NCBI GenBank assembly: GCA_023807065.1
Contig: JAJJLU010003719.1
Coordinates: forward strand, 1-35,735
Direction of reading: 5' to 3'
Source: Isotricha intestinalis
Taxonomy: Eukaryota > Ciliophora > Litostomatea > Vestibuliferida > Isotrichidae
DNA: 35,735 bases
The position numbers and the translations under genes were made by a program. How positions within the stretch are numbered: the first letter of the stretch is position 1; each line of letters starts with the position of its first letter. This document shows positions 1 to 10,262 of this stretch, piece after piece. The notes beneath the pieces are model-generated. The model was not told the DNA's origin. It saw nothing but the letters and a program-made list of their open reading frames with translations, and did no database searches.

Positions 1-2
1 AT

Positions 3-3000
3 AAAAATATTCTTGAAACAAATTTAGAAAATGATAAAGATTGGGAAAATTCAAAGAAATTAGTTGAAGAATTATTTGAAAATAATAATAATGATTTTAA
101 AATTAATCCTTATTCAGATTTAAATAATAAAGATAATATTAATAAAGATAATAAAAATAAAGATAACCAAAATAATTTAAATAATGAAAATCATGAAAAG
201 AATTTAGAAAATGATGAAGATTGGATTACTTCTAAAAAACTAGTTGAAGGATTATTTGAAAATAATAATAATAACTTTCAAATTAATCCTTATTCTGATT
301 TAAATAATAATAAAGATAATAATAATAATTTAAATAACATTAATCATCTTAACACTAAATTAAAGAATGATTTAAATGAAGAAGAAAAAGAAAATATCAA
401 TAATATGATAAAGAATAATGAATTTGAAATAAGTTCAGATAATAAAGAAGATATTAATAATAAACTGAGAGGAATCCCTAAAATTAAAAATAATATGATA
501 GATGAGGATAGAAATGAAGAAGGAGATATGATAAAAAATATGGTAAATAATAATAATATTTTAAATGAAAATTCAAATAATGAGAAAAACAATAATAATA
601 ATGAACAAAATTTCAAAAATGCTGTTTTAGATAAAATAAATAATATTTCAGAAGAGAATGATAATAAGATAAATCAAGATATTTTTTCTGGAAATAATGA
701 GCAGTTTAATGAAGATAATAAAGAATATGATTTAAAAAATGATGTTAAGAAAATATTTACTCCTAAAAATGATTTAAATAATGATAAAGATTATGATAAT
801 AATAATAAAGATTTTTTGAATAATGTTAAAAATGTTTTTAGCCCAAATGAAGACAATGAAAACATTAAGGAAAAAAATGAAATAAATAAAGAAGAAAATA
901 ATAATAATGAAAAAATTAAAGAAAAAGAAAATAATATTATGAATAATAAAGAAGATAATAATAATAATAAATTATTAAATGATATAAAAAATGTTTTCAC
1001 TCCAAATGAAGAAAATAATAATGATAAAATTAAAAAAAAAGATAATGATAATATTAATAATAAAGATGATAATAATAATACTGAATTATTGAATGATGTA
1101 AAAAATATTTTCACTCCAAAAGAAGAAAATAATAAAGAAGAAAATAAAGAAAAAGAAAATGATAATATTGAAAATAAAAATGATAATAATGAATTATTAA
1201 ATGATGTAAAAAATGTTTTTACTCCAAACGAGGATAATAATAATGAAAAAATTAAAGAAAAAGAAAATGATATTATGAATAATAAAGAAGATAATAATAA
1301 TGAATTATTGAATGATATAAAAAATGTTTTCACTCCAAATGAAGAAAATAATAAAGAAGAAAATAATAATGATATAATTAAAGAAAAAGAAAATGATATT
1401 ATTAAAAATAAAGAAGAGAATAATAATAATGAATTATTAAATGATATAAAAAATGTTTTCACACCAAATGAAGAAAATAATAATAATGAAAAAATTAACG
1501 AAAAAGAAAATAATGAAGATGATAATAATAACAATGAATCATTAAATGATATAAAAAATATTGTTACTCCAAATGAAGAAAATAATAAAGAAGAAAATAA
1601 TAATGAAATAATTAAAGAAAAAGAAAATGATAATATTAATAATAAAGATGACAATAATAATGAATTATTAAATGATATAAAAAATGTTTTTACTCCAAAT
1701 GAAGAAAATAATAATGATATAATTAAAGAAAAAGAAAATGATATTATTAAAAATAATGATGAGAATAATAATAATGAATTAATAAATGATATAAAAAATG
1801 TTTTCACTCCAAATGAAAATAATGAAAATAAAGAAAAAGAAAATGATATTATTAAAAATAAAGATGATAATAATACTAATGAATTTTCGGATGAAGTTAA
1901 AAATATTTTGACCCCAAATGAAGAAAATAAAAATGAAAAAAATATAGAAAACAATAACAATATTAAAAATTATGACAATGATAATAACAATAATAATGAA
2001 TTTATAAATGATGTAAAAAAAGTTTCCAAACCAAACGAAGAAATTAAAGAAGAAAGAAATAAAAATAATGAAGAAGAAAATAATGATAGAAGAAATAAAG
2101 AAAATGAGAATGAAAAAAGTAAAGTTTTAAATGATATAAAAAGTAATTTTGAACCAAAAGAAGATATAAAAAAAATTGAAGAAAAAAATCACAATAATAA
2201 TAATGAATTATTAAATGATGTAAAAAATGTTTTCACTCCTAATGAAGAAAATAATAATGATAAAAATAAAGAAAAAGAAAATGATAATATTGAAAATAAA
2301 AATGATAATAATGAATTATTAAATGATATAAAAAATGTTTTCACTCCAAACGAGGAATATAATAATGAAAAAAATAAAGAAAAAGAAAATGATAATATCG
2401 AAAATAAAAATGATAATAATGAATTATTAAATGATGTAAAAAATGTTTTTACTCCAAACGAGGATAATAATAATGAAAAAATTAAAGAAAAAGAAAATGA
2501 TATTATGAATAATAAAGAAGATAATAATAATGAATTATTGAATGATATAAAAAATGTTTTCACTCCAAATGAAGAAAATAATAAAGAAGAAAATAATAAT
2601 GATATAATTAAAGAAAAAGAAAATGATATTATTAAAAATAAAGAAGAGAATAATAATAATGAATTATTAAATGATATAAAAAATGTTTTCACACCAAATG
2701 AAGAAAATAATAATAATGAAAAAATTAACGAAAAAGAAAATAATGAAGATGATAATAATAACAATGAATCATTAAATGATATAAAAAATATTGTTACTCC
2801 AAATGAAGAAAATAATAAAGAAGAAAATAATAATGAAATAATTAAAGAAAAAGAAAATGATAATATTAATAATAAAGATGACAATAATAATGAATTATTA
2901 AATGATATAAAAAATGTTTTTACTCCAAATGAAGAAAATGATGGTAATGAAAATAAAGAAAAAGAAAATGATAATGAATTTTTAAATGAACAAATATCTG

Positions 3001-6000
3001 ATAAAGAAAATAAACTAAAAAATAAAGAAGAGAAAAATAATAATAGCAATAACATTTTAAATAATGAGGAAAATTTATTTGTCCCAAATCAAGAACATGA
3101 TAAAAATAGCATTGAAAACAATATCAATAATAATAATTTAAGTAATGAAGACTTTAAAAAAAAAGATTTAGAAGAAAATGATAAAAATAAGTTAAATGTT
3201 TTAAAAGATTCAGAAGAAGATAAGTTAAAATCTGAAGAAATAAGTGATAATAAAGATGAAAATTCATATCCTAATGAATACAATAATAATAAAGAAAAAG
3301 AAAATTCAGAAAATATTAATGAAAATGAAAAAGATAAGAAAGAAGAAATTCCTAATAATGAATTAAAAAAAGTTGATAATAAAAATGATTTTATTGAAAC
3401 ATTAAAAGATGAAAATAAGGAAAATAATAATAATGAAAATAATATTATACCTCAAATTAAAAAGGAATATACAGACTCATCTGTGAATGACAATAATAAA
3501 AATGATTCTAAAATAAATCCTGAAAATTCACAATTTAATAATCAAAATTTAAATGAAGATAACAATAACATCGAAGATGATAAAGAAAAAGTAAATAATG
3601 AAGGTAATAAAGTTAATGAAGATAATAAAATAAATAATTATCAAAAACAAGATAATGAAAATTTAACAACTCCAAATGAAAATAAAAAAGATAATAATAA
3701 AATTATTACTGGTATAAAAACAGAAAATGATTCAAATGAAATTCCTTTAAATAATGAAGAATCTATTAAAGATCATTTATTAGATAATCCATCTAATGAA
3801 GATAAGATTATAAATAATAATAATAATATAAATAATTGTTTGGATGATAAAGAAAATTCAAATGTTGAAAATAAAGATTTTGGTTTAGCAGAGATAAAAA
3901 AACCAAATGAAATTAATGAACAAAAATCTTATGTTAATGATAATAATTCAGAAAATAAAAATGATAAAAAACCAATAAGTGATATTGAAACTGATATTAT
4001 TTCAGGAAATAAAAAAAATGAATCAGAAAATAATAAACCAAATAATAATATTAATCTAGATTTTGAGAATAATAAAGATAATAAATCAAATAATATAAAT
4101 GATAATACAAATAATTTCGATAATATTTTAAAAGAAGAAGAATCAAATAAAAAAAAGAGTTTTATAAAAGATGAAGAAAATCCAAATGAAAAAGAAGAAA
4201 ATAAAGGAAGTTTAAATAAAATAGATAATTTAAAAGAAAATGAAGAAAAATTAAATAAAAAGAATGAAGAAGATGAAAAAAGTTTAAATAAAATAAATGA
4301 AGAAGATTTAGAAAATTCAAATAAAAATTATGAATTTTCTAAAAAAGATGATGATAATTCTCAGAAAGTAAATAATAAATTACCTGAAAAAGATAATAAT
4401 ATTAATTTTGATAATGATAATTCTAAAAATAATTTACCTTATAATAAAATTACAAATAATGATAATAAAAATAATGATATAAATTCAGTTTCAACTCCAG
4501 AATTTGTTGAAAATCAAAATTCAATAAAACCAAATTCAGAAGATAAAAATAAAATAAATATAAATGAATCTAAATTATCAAATATTATAGAACCATCTAA
4601 TAGGAACAAAAATGAAGAAGAAAATAAAAATAAGATTAATGAAGAATTAAATAATAAAGATAAATTAAATCCTTTATCTCCAAATAATAAAGATTTTACA
4701 AATAAAGAATATAAACCCTCTTTAGATAATAATAATAAAAATATAAGAGAAGAAAATAATCCTTCATTAAATAATATAATAGAAAATGAAAATAAAAATA
4801 ATCCTTTTGTCAATGATAATATAAAAAGAAATGAAATTGATGAAAATATAAATAATGATAAAATAAAAAAACCAGAACAAAATGATAAAAATATTATAAC
4901 ACAAGGGAATAACTTAAATAAAAAGATAGAAAATGATATATCAGAAAATGAAAATAATCCGAATAAATCAAAAGATAAAATTGACTCTAATATTCCAGGT
5001 GTTAATATAATAAAAAAAAATAATGCCTTAAATGATGAAAATAATTTAAACAATCAACCAACTAACAAAGAAAAATTAAATGATTTAACTGAAAACAATA
5101 AAAACTTAATTAATAAACATCCACCTGAATTAAAATTAAATGAATATAATTCTATTAATAAAAAGCCAAATAATAATAATATAGATTTAAGTATTCCTAT
5201 AAGTAATTATAATATAAATTCTGAGAAAATAAATATTAATCCTGTTAATATTGAAAAAAAAACTGATAATAAAGTTGACTTTTCAAATTTTGATGATAAA
5301 ATAATTAAAAGAGAATTTCCTTCAATTACTTATAATTCAAATATAAATAATAATGAAGAACCAATAAAAAGAAATGAATTTAATCATCAAGAAATTAAAC
5401 CTTCAAATAATAATACTACAAATGAAGATTTAAATAAATATCCAAAAAATCAAAATAACCTTTCAAATCAAACAAATATAAATTTAAATAATAACACTAA
5501 CCAAAATAATAATAATAATGATAGAAAATATAATATAAAAGACAATTCAAAAGTAAATAAAGAACCTTTAATTTTTGATTCTTCAAAATTACGTTCAATA
5601 AAAAATCCTAAACCAGAATTACAAAAAGATTTTCAAACCCCTTCTTCAAATATAAATGATAATTATAAATATCAAAAATTATCAGATGAAAATCCAATAA
5701 ATACAGATAATAATAATGTAAATAAAAAGAAAATGCCTTCACTTAATTTTGATTTTCCTTCTAATAAAGAAAAAGATAAAAATGAAAATTCCTTAAATGT
5801 TAATAAAAATAAAACTTTGAATATTCCAAATATAAGAAATAAATTTAATAAATCAAAAAATAATGATGTGGATTTAAAAACAAAAATAGATGAATTTAAT
5901 AATAATTTCATAAATAATAATAATAAAAAAATAAATAAAAATCCAGGAATAAATATTAATGATTTTAAAGAAGAAAGAAAAATAAATAATGAAAAATTAA

Positions 6001-6809
6001 CTAATGAAATAAATTCAATTCAAAAACCAATTATAGAGAATCCTATTCCTTATCAAAACGTAAATGAAGGAAAAGATAAAATTTTAAAAGAAATAGAAAA
6101 ATTAAATAAAGAAATATTGAATATGCAAAATGAAGAAACTAAAAATAATTTTAAAGACAGATTAAATTTAATTCAAAATGAAAATTTAGATACATTTATT
6201 TCTCCAATTAAACAAGAAAAAAATAATAATTATTCAAATTCTGATTTTGATTTTTCAAATAACATAAAAACAATAGAAAATTACAGAAATACAAATCCAA
6301 ATGTTAATTTATTAGAAAATTTCAATGAAGAAGAAGATTATGAAGAATTACCAAAAAAAATAAGTCCTTTAGGTTTAGTATATCCTGAAAAACCAAGAAA
6401 TAGTAATAATATAATTAAAAAATATATTAATAAAAATAATAATGAAAATGATATTGAATTTATATCCTCATATAATAATTATTTAAATACTACTGGTAAT
6501 TTATTAAGAGGAACTAATAAAAATTTAAATTTAAATAAAATGAGTTTAAATGAAAAGAATTTAATGAGATTAAAAAATTTAAGATTAAATTATTTAAATA
6601 ATGAAAATGATTCTCCTAAAAATAAAACTTTTGAATCTAATGTTATTTATCCCATAAATGAAATTCCTATTGATTTGAGAAGTCCTTTTACTAAAGTTTT
6701 TAATAGAAGAAGTGTTAAAGATATTCATAATTATAAAACTATTGAGACTGAAAAAGGTGATGTTAATAAAAAAACAATAATTAAAAAATTAGATTTTGAT
6801 GAACAATAA
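3..6809 (+). CDS. Giant Asn/Glu/Lys-rich low-complexity repeat protein, 5' partial
   Basis: The frame of this gene is open from base 3, so the first in-frame ATG at 405 is not a supported start and the gene begins upstream of the window. The visible part is 2268 residues and ends at TAA 6807-6809. Residues are dominated by Asn, Lys, Glu, Asp and Ile, and no globular domain is evident. In order it has two copies of a 60-residue repeat at the left edge, about 20 copies of a unit with the core LLNDIKNVFTPNE (730-2945), a long non-repetitive Asn-rich stretch, and a more ordinary basic C-terminus (about 6290-6809) carrying SPF/TP-type sites. Cys and Trp are almost absent. The function is unknown. 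The TP and SP sites and the regular short hydrophobic core would fit a scaffold or phosphorylated docking array, which is inference. Confidence 0.85.
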   Translation, partial: KNILETNLENDKDWENSKKLVEELFENNNNDFKINPYSDLNNKDNINKDNKNKDNQNNLNNENHEKNLENDEDWITSKKLVEGLFENNNNNFQINPYSDLNNNKDNNNNLNNINHLNTKLKNDLNEEEKENINNMIKNNEFEISSDNKEDINNKLRGIPKIKNNMIDEDRNEEGDMIKNMVNNNNILNENSNNEKNNNNNEQNFKNAVLDKINNISEENDNKINQDIFSGNNEQFNEDNKEYDLKNDVKKIFTPKNDLNNDKDYDNNNKDFLNNVKNVFSPNEDNENIKEKNEINKEENNNNEKIKEKENNIMNNKEDNNNNKLLNDIKNVFTPNEENNNDKIKKKDNDNINNKDDNNNTELLNDVKNIFTPKEENNKEENKEKENDNIENKNDNNELLNDVKNVFTPNEDNNNEKIKEKENDIMNNKEDNNNELLNDIKNVFTPNEENNKEENNNDIIKEKENDIIKNKEENNNNELLNDIKNVFTPNEENNNNEKINEKENNEDDNNNNESLNDIKNIVTPNEENNKEENNNEIIKEKENDNINNKDDNNNELLNDIKNVFTPNEENNNDIIKEKENDIIKNNDENNNNELINDIKNVFTPNENNENKEKENDIIKNKDDNNTNEFSDEVKNILTPNEENKNEKNIENNNNIKNYDNDNNNNNEFINDVKKVSKPNEEIKEERNKNNEEENNDRRNKENENEKSKVLNDIKSNFEPKEDIKKIEEKNHNNNNELLNDVKNVFTPNEENNNDKNKEKENDNIENKNDNNELLNDIKNVFTPNEEYNNEKNKEKENDNIENKNDNNELLNDVKNVFTPNEDNNNEKIKEKENDIMNNKEDNNNELLNDIKNVFTPNEENNKEENNNDIIKEKENDIIKNKEENNNNELLNDIKNVFTPNEENNNNEKINEKENNEDDNNNNESLNDIKNIVTPNEENNKEENNNEIIKEKENDNINNKDDNNNELLNDIKNVFTPNEENDGNENKEKENDNEFLNEQISDKENKLKNKEEKNNNSNNILNNEENLFVPNQEHDKNSIENNINNNNLSNEDFKKKDLEENDKNKLNVLKDSEEDKLKSEEISDNKDENSYPNEYNNNKEKENSENINENEKDKKEEIPNNELKKVDNKNDFIETLKDENKENNNNENNIIPQIKKEYTDSSVNDNNKNDSKINPENSQFNNQNLNEDNNNIEDDKEKVNNEGNKVNEDNKINNYQKQDNENLTTPNENKKDNNKIITGIKTENDSNEIPLNNEESIKDHLLDNPSNEDKIINNNNNINNCLDDKENSNVENKDFGLAEIKKPNEINEQKSYVNDNNSENKNDKKPISDIETDIISGNKKNESENNKPNNNINLDFENNKDNKSNNINDNTNNFDNILKEEESNKKKSFIKDEENPNEKEENKGSLNKIDNLKENEEKLNKKNEEDEKSLNKINEEDLENSNKNYEFSKKDDDNSQKVNNKLPEKDNNINFDNDNSKNNLPYNKITNNDNKNNDINSVSTPEFVENQNSIKPNSEDKNKININESKLSNIIEPSNRNKNEEENKNKINEELNNKDKLNPLSPNNKDFTNKEYKPSLDNNNKNIREENNPSLNNIIENENKNNPFVNDNIKRNEIDENINNDKIKKPEQNDKNIITQGNNLNKKIENDISENENNPNKSKDKIDSNIPGVNIIKKNNALNDENNLNNQPTNKEKLNDLTENNKNLINKHPPELKLNEYNSINKKPNNNNIDLSIPISNYNINSEKININPVNIEKKTDNKVDFSNFDDKIIKREFPSITYNSNINNNEEPIKRNEFNHQEIKPSNNNTTNEDLNKYPKNQNNLSNQTNINLNNNTNQNNNNNDRKYNIKDNSKVNKEPLIFDSSKLRSIKNPKPELQKDFQTPSSNINDNYKYQKLSDENPINTDNNNVNKKKMPSLNFDFPSNKEKDKNENSLNVNKNKTLNIPNIRNKFNKSKNNDVDLKTKIDEFNNNFINNNNKKINKNPGININDFKEERKINNEKLTNEINSIQKPIIENPIPYQNVNEGKDKILKEIEKLNKEILNMQNEETKNNFKDRLNLIQNENLDTFISPIKQEKNNNYSNSDFDFSNNIKTIENYRNTNPNVNLLENFNEEEDYEELPKKISPLGLVYPEKPRNSNNIIKKYINKNNNENDIEFISSYNNYLNTTGNLLRGTNKNLNLNKMSLNEKNLMRLKNLRLNYLNNENDSPKNKTFESNVIYPINEIPIDLRSPFTKVFNRRSVKDIHNYKTIETEKGDVNKKTIIKKLDFDEQ
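21..380 (+). repeat. Two copies of a 60-residue (180-bp) protein repeat
   Basis: Copy 1 starts at 21 and copy 2 at 201, exactly 180 bp apart and in frame. Both encode NLEND, a DW pair, SKKLVE, LFENNNN and INPYSDLNN, with scattered substitutions. A third, strongly diverged start may follow near 345. The repeat lies at the window edge, so more copies may exist to the left. Confidence 0.8.
1141..1709 (+). repeat. Near-perfect segmental duplication, copy 1
   Basis: This 569-bp block recurs at 2371-2939, an offset of 1230 bp (410 codons, so in frame). Compared base by base, I find one difference, T at 1169 versus C at 2399. The block covers five complete array units. Confidence 0.9.
2371..2939 (+). 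repeat. Near-perfect segmental duplication, copy 2
   Basis: Second copy of the block at 1141-1709. Similarity stops at 2940, where this copy has G and the first has A at 1710. The matching synonymous and linker bases show a recent copying or homogenising event, unlike the other diverged units of the same array. Confidence 0.9.
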
Positions 6810-7276
6810 TATATTCAGATATTATATGATTATTTTTCTAATATAATAATCTTAAATTTTTTTATTTTTACAAATATTAAAAATTAAATAAATTAATTTC
6901 TTATTTTTTTTTAATTAATTTGGTTAGATTTTAGATTTTAAATACTTTAAAATAATCATATAATTGAAAGGAATTTATTTTTTTTAAAGTTTAATGAAGA
7001 AAAGAACAAATTTTTTTTGAATAGAGAAAATCTTATTTTTCTCAAAAATTTATTCTAATTCTAATTTAGACAAATTTTAAAATTTGTTTTGTTGTTAATT
7101 TTATTCAAAAGATAAAATGTATTTTATGATACACAATGACTTTTTATTTTTTAAAAATATTATTATATATATAATACCCCTTAATTAAAAAAAAAATTAT
7201 TATATTGGAAATTTGTTTTAAATTTATGTATTTATTATAAACAAATATTTAAAGATGCCTTTAAATTAAAAAACAA
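6810..7276. other. Intergenic, convergent gene ends
   Basis: 467 bp between two converging genes. It is A/T homopolymer-rich, with a short (TA)n run near 7161-7172. I see no open frame of note, RNA gene or recognisable signal. Confidence 0.6.
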
Positions 7277-8542
7277 TTAAATAAAATCTTTTTCAATTTT
7301 TTCAGCAAATTCTCTTTCTCTTTTATGCTGAAGTAAAATAAAATTTTCATAATAATCTAAAAGTAAAGAAGGAAATTTTTCTCTAATTTTTTTATTAGTA
7401 TAAGTTGAATTTCCAGGTTGAATTCCATTTTTTCTTTTTTTCCATTCAATTTCAATAAATAAAGAAGTTGGATCTTCATTATTTTGTAAAACTGTTAAAA
7501 ATTTTTTAGGAATATCTTTTTCAATATCACCTTTAATAATAGTATTTATAAAATTTTTATCTAAATTAATATATTTCTCATTTATTTTTTTAACATCATC
7601 TAAATTAGGAATTTTAATATTATTTCCTATTTTTTCGTTTTTATTATTATTTTCAAGCATATAAACTTGTTTCAATTGATTATTTTTATTTTTTTCAGAC
7701 AATGATTTTTTATTGCTATCTTTATCTTTAATAGTTTTATTATAATCTTTTAATAAAACATTAATTATATTTGGGTCTTCAAAACTAGTAATTGGTTCAT
7801 AACTACTATCTTTTGTAGGATAACCTACCCATTTACATTTATAGAATTTTGTCCCGTCTATTACTTTTATATCTAATATTTTTTCTACTTCAAAAGAATA
7901 TTTTTTATTTTTATTTTTTTTTTTTAAAGGCATAAATTTTCTTTTTCTTTTATTTCTTCTTCTTCTTCTTTTTATTGGAGTTTTATTTGATAAATTCTTT
8001 TTTGAATGAGAAGATATTTCATCATCAGAATTTTCATTTTCTATTATTTCTTTTTCTTTTTGAATGTTTATTTCTTCTAAATGTATTTCTATTTCATTAT
8101 CTTCATTTATCTTTTCTATTTCTTTTTTTTCTTTTTTTTCTTTATTTTTTATACTTTTTTCTTTTTCTTCAATTATTTCAATACCTTCATTTACTTCGAT
8201 TTTTTCAGTTTTTTCAATTTCTTCTGTTTTTTCATTTTGTTTTTCTTTTAATGCTATTATATTATCTTGCTTTTCACCTTCATTATTATTATTATTTAAT
8301 TTTTCTTCATTTTTTTCTTCTTTTTTTATATCTTTATTTAATTGTTCTTTTTCTTCTTTTTCTACGTTTTCTACTTTTTCTTTTTTTAAATTATTATCAT
8401 CTTCTTTTGTTGTATCATTTTCTTTAATAATATTATTATCTTCTTTAATTGGAGATGGTTTAATATATTCTTCTTTATGTTTTTTTTTTGGAGTTTCCAT
8501 TTTAAAATTTTCTGAATTTTTCAAACTAATTAAATCATTCAT
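7277..8542 (-). CDS. HP1-like chromodomain/chromoshadow protein
   Basis: The product is 421 residues and probably reads methylated histone H3 in heterochromatin. Residues 1-185 are a charged, disordered Glu/Lys region. Residues 191-202 form a very basic cluster (KRRRRRNKRKRK) that suits a nuclear localisation or nucleic-acid contact. A chromodomain follows at about 215-268 (FEVEKILD, CKWVGYP, SSYEP). The aromatic-cage positions are filled by F217, W238 and Y241 by alignment with HP1. Residues about 340-403 look like a chromoshadow domain (IEIEWKKRKNG, FPSLLLDYYENFI), the module HP1 uses to dimerise. The order chromo-hinge-chromoshadow is that of HP1. It differs from typical HP1 by the long acidic/basic N-terminus. 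It diverges from the next gene across a 140-bp spacer. The chromodomain call is firm and the shadow domain is likely. Confidence 0.85.
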   Translation of the reverse strand: MNDLISLKNSENFKMETPKKKHKEEYIKPSPIKEDNNIIKENDTTKEDDNNLKKEKVENVEKEEKEQLNKDIKKEEKNEEKLNNNNNEGEKQDNIIALKEKQNEKTEEIEKTEKIEVNEGIEIIEEKEKSIKNKEKKEKKEIEKINEDNEIEIHLEEINIQKEKEIIENENSDDEISSHSKKNLSNKTPIKRRRRRNKRKRKFMPLKKKNKNKKYSFEVEKILDIKVIDGTKFYKCKWVGYPTKDSSYEPITSFEDPNIINVLLKDYNKTIKDKDSNKKSLSEKNKNNQLKQVYMLENNNKNEKIGNNIKIPNLDDVKKINEKYINLDKNFINTIIKGDIEKDIPKKFLTVLQNNEDPTSLFIEIEWKKRKNGIQPGNSTYTNKKIREKFPSLLLDYYENFILLQHKREREFAEKIEKDFI

Positions 8543-8682
8543 CTAGTTAAACTTTATCTTAATATTATAAAATTCTTATATTAAGGATAATTATTCAAAA
8601 ATAATATAAAAACCAAAGAACAAAAAAATATAAAATAATTAAATTATTATTAAATAATCATATATAAAATCATTTAATAAAG
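8543..8682. promoter_or_regulatory. Divergent promoter region
   Basis: 140 bp separate the start codons of the HP1-like gene (-) and the small basic protein gene (+), so both promoters must lie here or overlap the 5' coding ends. The sequence is A/T-rich and I recognise no specific motif. Confidence 0.35.
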
Positions 8683-9222
8683 ATGAATATAACATTACAA
8701 AAAAATTATTTTGAAAAAAGAGGAAAAAATGCTTTTAAATATAAAGAATTAATGGATACAATTAATTCAATAAATAATACAACAGATAATTTAAATAATA
8801 TGACATTAAATTCTCCAAGAAATAAATTTTCATCAAAAAATAATTATTCAAACACACTTTTTATTTCTCCTTCAAAATATAAAAGAGCAAATAAGAGTAT
8901 TAATTTAAGAAAAAAGAATAAGAATAATATTTTAGGTTTAAAACCTGATTTTTTATTAAAAGCTAAGAAAGATGAAAAAGAAATTGGAAAAGTTAAAAAA
9001 AATCAATTTGGTATAACTGCTATTTTAAATACTGAATTAGAAAAATTTGATAGAATGTTAAAAAGAGGTTATAAAAAACCAAAAACTAAAAAAGAAAATT
9101 TTTATGATTTAAATGCCAAAAGAGAAAAAGAAAATCAAGAAGAATATCATAGAGAATTAAAGAAACAAAGTAAAATTGCTTTAGATAAATTAAAAAATTG
9201 GGATAATGAATTCCTCTTGTAA
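8683..9222 (+). CDS. Small basic protein, unrecognised
   Basis: 179 residues, ATG at 8683 and TAA at 9220. It is Lys/Asn-rich with a basic middle (about residues 65-85) and a charged, probably helical C-terminal part (about 105-175) ending in LDKLKNWDNEFLL. There is no signal peptide, membrane segment or cysteine pattern. Coding character is clear: one open frame with Gly, Pro, Asp and Glu codons scattered through it. I do not recognise the family. The C-terminal helix with regular Leu, Trp and Phe could be a binding segment of a cytoskeletal or nuclear protein, which is a guess. Confidence 0.75.
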   Translation: MNITLQKNYFEKRGKNAFKYKELMDTINSINNTTDNLNNMTLNSPRNKFSSKNNYSNTLFISPSKYKRANKSINLRKKNKNNILGLKPDFLLKAKKDEKEIGKVKKNQFGITAILNTELEKFDRMLKRGYKKPKTKKENFYDLNAKREKENQEEYHRELKKQSKIALDKLKNWDNEFLL

Positions 9223-9350
9223 ATAAATAAGTAATAGGCTTAATTTATTTATTTTTTATTTATTTATCCAAATTAAAAAAGGGTGGTTTATTTATTTAAT
9301 AATCTAAATTTTTTATCTAATTTATTTTTTTGATTTTAATTGTAAATTAA

Positions 9351-9581
9351 CTGATTTACACAAATGAAAAAATTGGCATATTCAAATATTTGATTGGAAA
9401 AATTTCAAAATATTATGATTTTAAAAAAAAATAATTTTGTAAGAAAATAAATGAGAGTGTATTATATATTAAAATAAGTTCAGATGAAGTTATAAATACA
9501 AAATATTTAATGGTGATTTATTTCCTTTTACAAAAAAAAGTTAAAAAAATTATTTATAAAGGAATGATTATTACAAATAAT
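9351..9581 (+). pseudogene. Possible decayed coding fragment
   Basis: In one frame there are 27 open codons (9351-9431), a TAA at 9432-9434, and 49 further open codons up to TAA at 9582. The second part has coding-like content (an ISSDE core and a hydrophobic segment near VIYFLL). In DNA this A/T-rich, stops should come about every ten codons, so the run is notable but not decisive. No ATG start or homologue is recognised. The rest of the 9223-9772 spacer shows nothing. Confidence 0.3.
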
Positions 9582-9772
9582 TAATGAACAAAAAAAAACA
9601 AAGAAAAAATAAAAGATTATCAAATAAGAAGTTTAATAATAAATAGTAAATTAATAAAAAAGTAAAAATCATTACATTATATATTAAAAATTTTTTATAT
9701 AAAGATTTAAAAATAGATAAATAATATAAAATAAAATATAAATATATTATATAAATTTAAATAAAATTAAAT

Positions 9773-10015
9773 ATGGAGAATAATAAAAGGCAAATGATAG
9801 AAATTATTGCTAATGATAGAATAGGAAAAAGAGTTAGAGTAAAATGTTTTCCAAGTGATACAATATTTAATTTGAAACAATTAATTGCTGCTCACATAGG
9901 AACAAAACCAGAAAAAATAAAATTACAAAATGCAAATATTATATATAAAGATAAAATAACTTTAGAAGATTATGAAATTAAAGATGGATCTTCAATTGAA
10001 TTATATTACAATTAA
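9773..10015 (+). CDS. UBL5: Ubiquitin-like protein 5 / Hub1 homologue
   Basis: 80 residues. From Met8 on it follows UBL5/Hub1 closely: [47 protein letters not shown], ending in the family's double tyrosine (LYYN). Hub1 is a spliceosome-associated ubiquitin fold that binds HIND elements non-covalently. It has no C-terminal di-Gly, as seen here. The family normally starts at the Met equivalent to residue 8 (base 9794), so translation could start at 9773, which adds seven residues, or at 9794. Both ATGs are in frame. If it functions as in other eukaryotes, the organism has spliceosomal introns, although none is visible in the window. Confidence 0.95.
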   Translation: MENNKRQMIEIIANDRIGKRVRVKCFPSDTIFNLKQLIAAHIGTKPEKIKLQNANIIYKDKITLEDYEIKDGSSIELYYN

Positions 10016-10262
10016 AATTATTAAATAAATATATTTTAAAAAAATAATAATAAAATAAACATTTAATTTTAATTGAAAAAATATTTATTCTTAAGAAATT
10101 TTTTTGATAGTTTCTGGATCTGAAGATGAATTACAATAAATTAAAATACAATTAAAACCAAATAAATAATTTTGATTTAAATCTATTATTTTCAAATTCA
10201 TCAATTAATGATTCAATAAATTCATATAATTTATTAAATTTTATTTGAAATATTAAAATAAA

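Larger units (their letters stand above)
730..2945 (+). repeat. Tandem array of about 20 LLNDIKNVFTPNE-type units
   Basis: Units of roughly 35-45 residues each contain a hydrophobic-charged core (LLND[IV]KN[VI]F) followed by TPNE, then a variable Asn/Glu/Lys linker with KEKEND. I count about 20 cores from residues near 730 to 2930, including degenerate ones (FSDEVKNILTPNE, FINDVKKVSKPNE, VLNDIKSNFEPKE). A further faint copy (NLFVPNQE) lies near 3075. The conserved TP in almost every unit is the clearest candidate functional site. Confidence 0.85.

Noticed and set aside
405..407. ATG at 405 as the start of the repeat protein
   Set aside because: The same frame is open to base 3 and contains a clear in-frame repeat before the ATG, so the gene starts left of the window.
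791..5911. Long open frames on the - strand opposite the repeat gene (for example 791-1960, 2189-3055, 4514-5053, 5672-5911)
   Set aside because: They mirror the AAT/GAA-rich coding strand and give Leu/Ser/Phe-rich nonsense. The + frame is open for more than 2200 codons and carries the repeats.
7975..8546. Open frames on the + strand opposite the HP1-like gene
   Set aside because: Phe/Leu/Ser-rich shadows of the Glu/Lys-rich N-terminus of the chromodomain protein.
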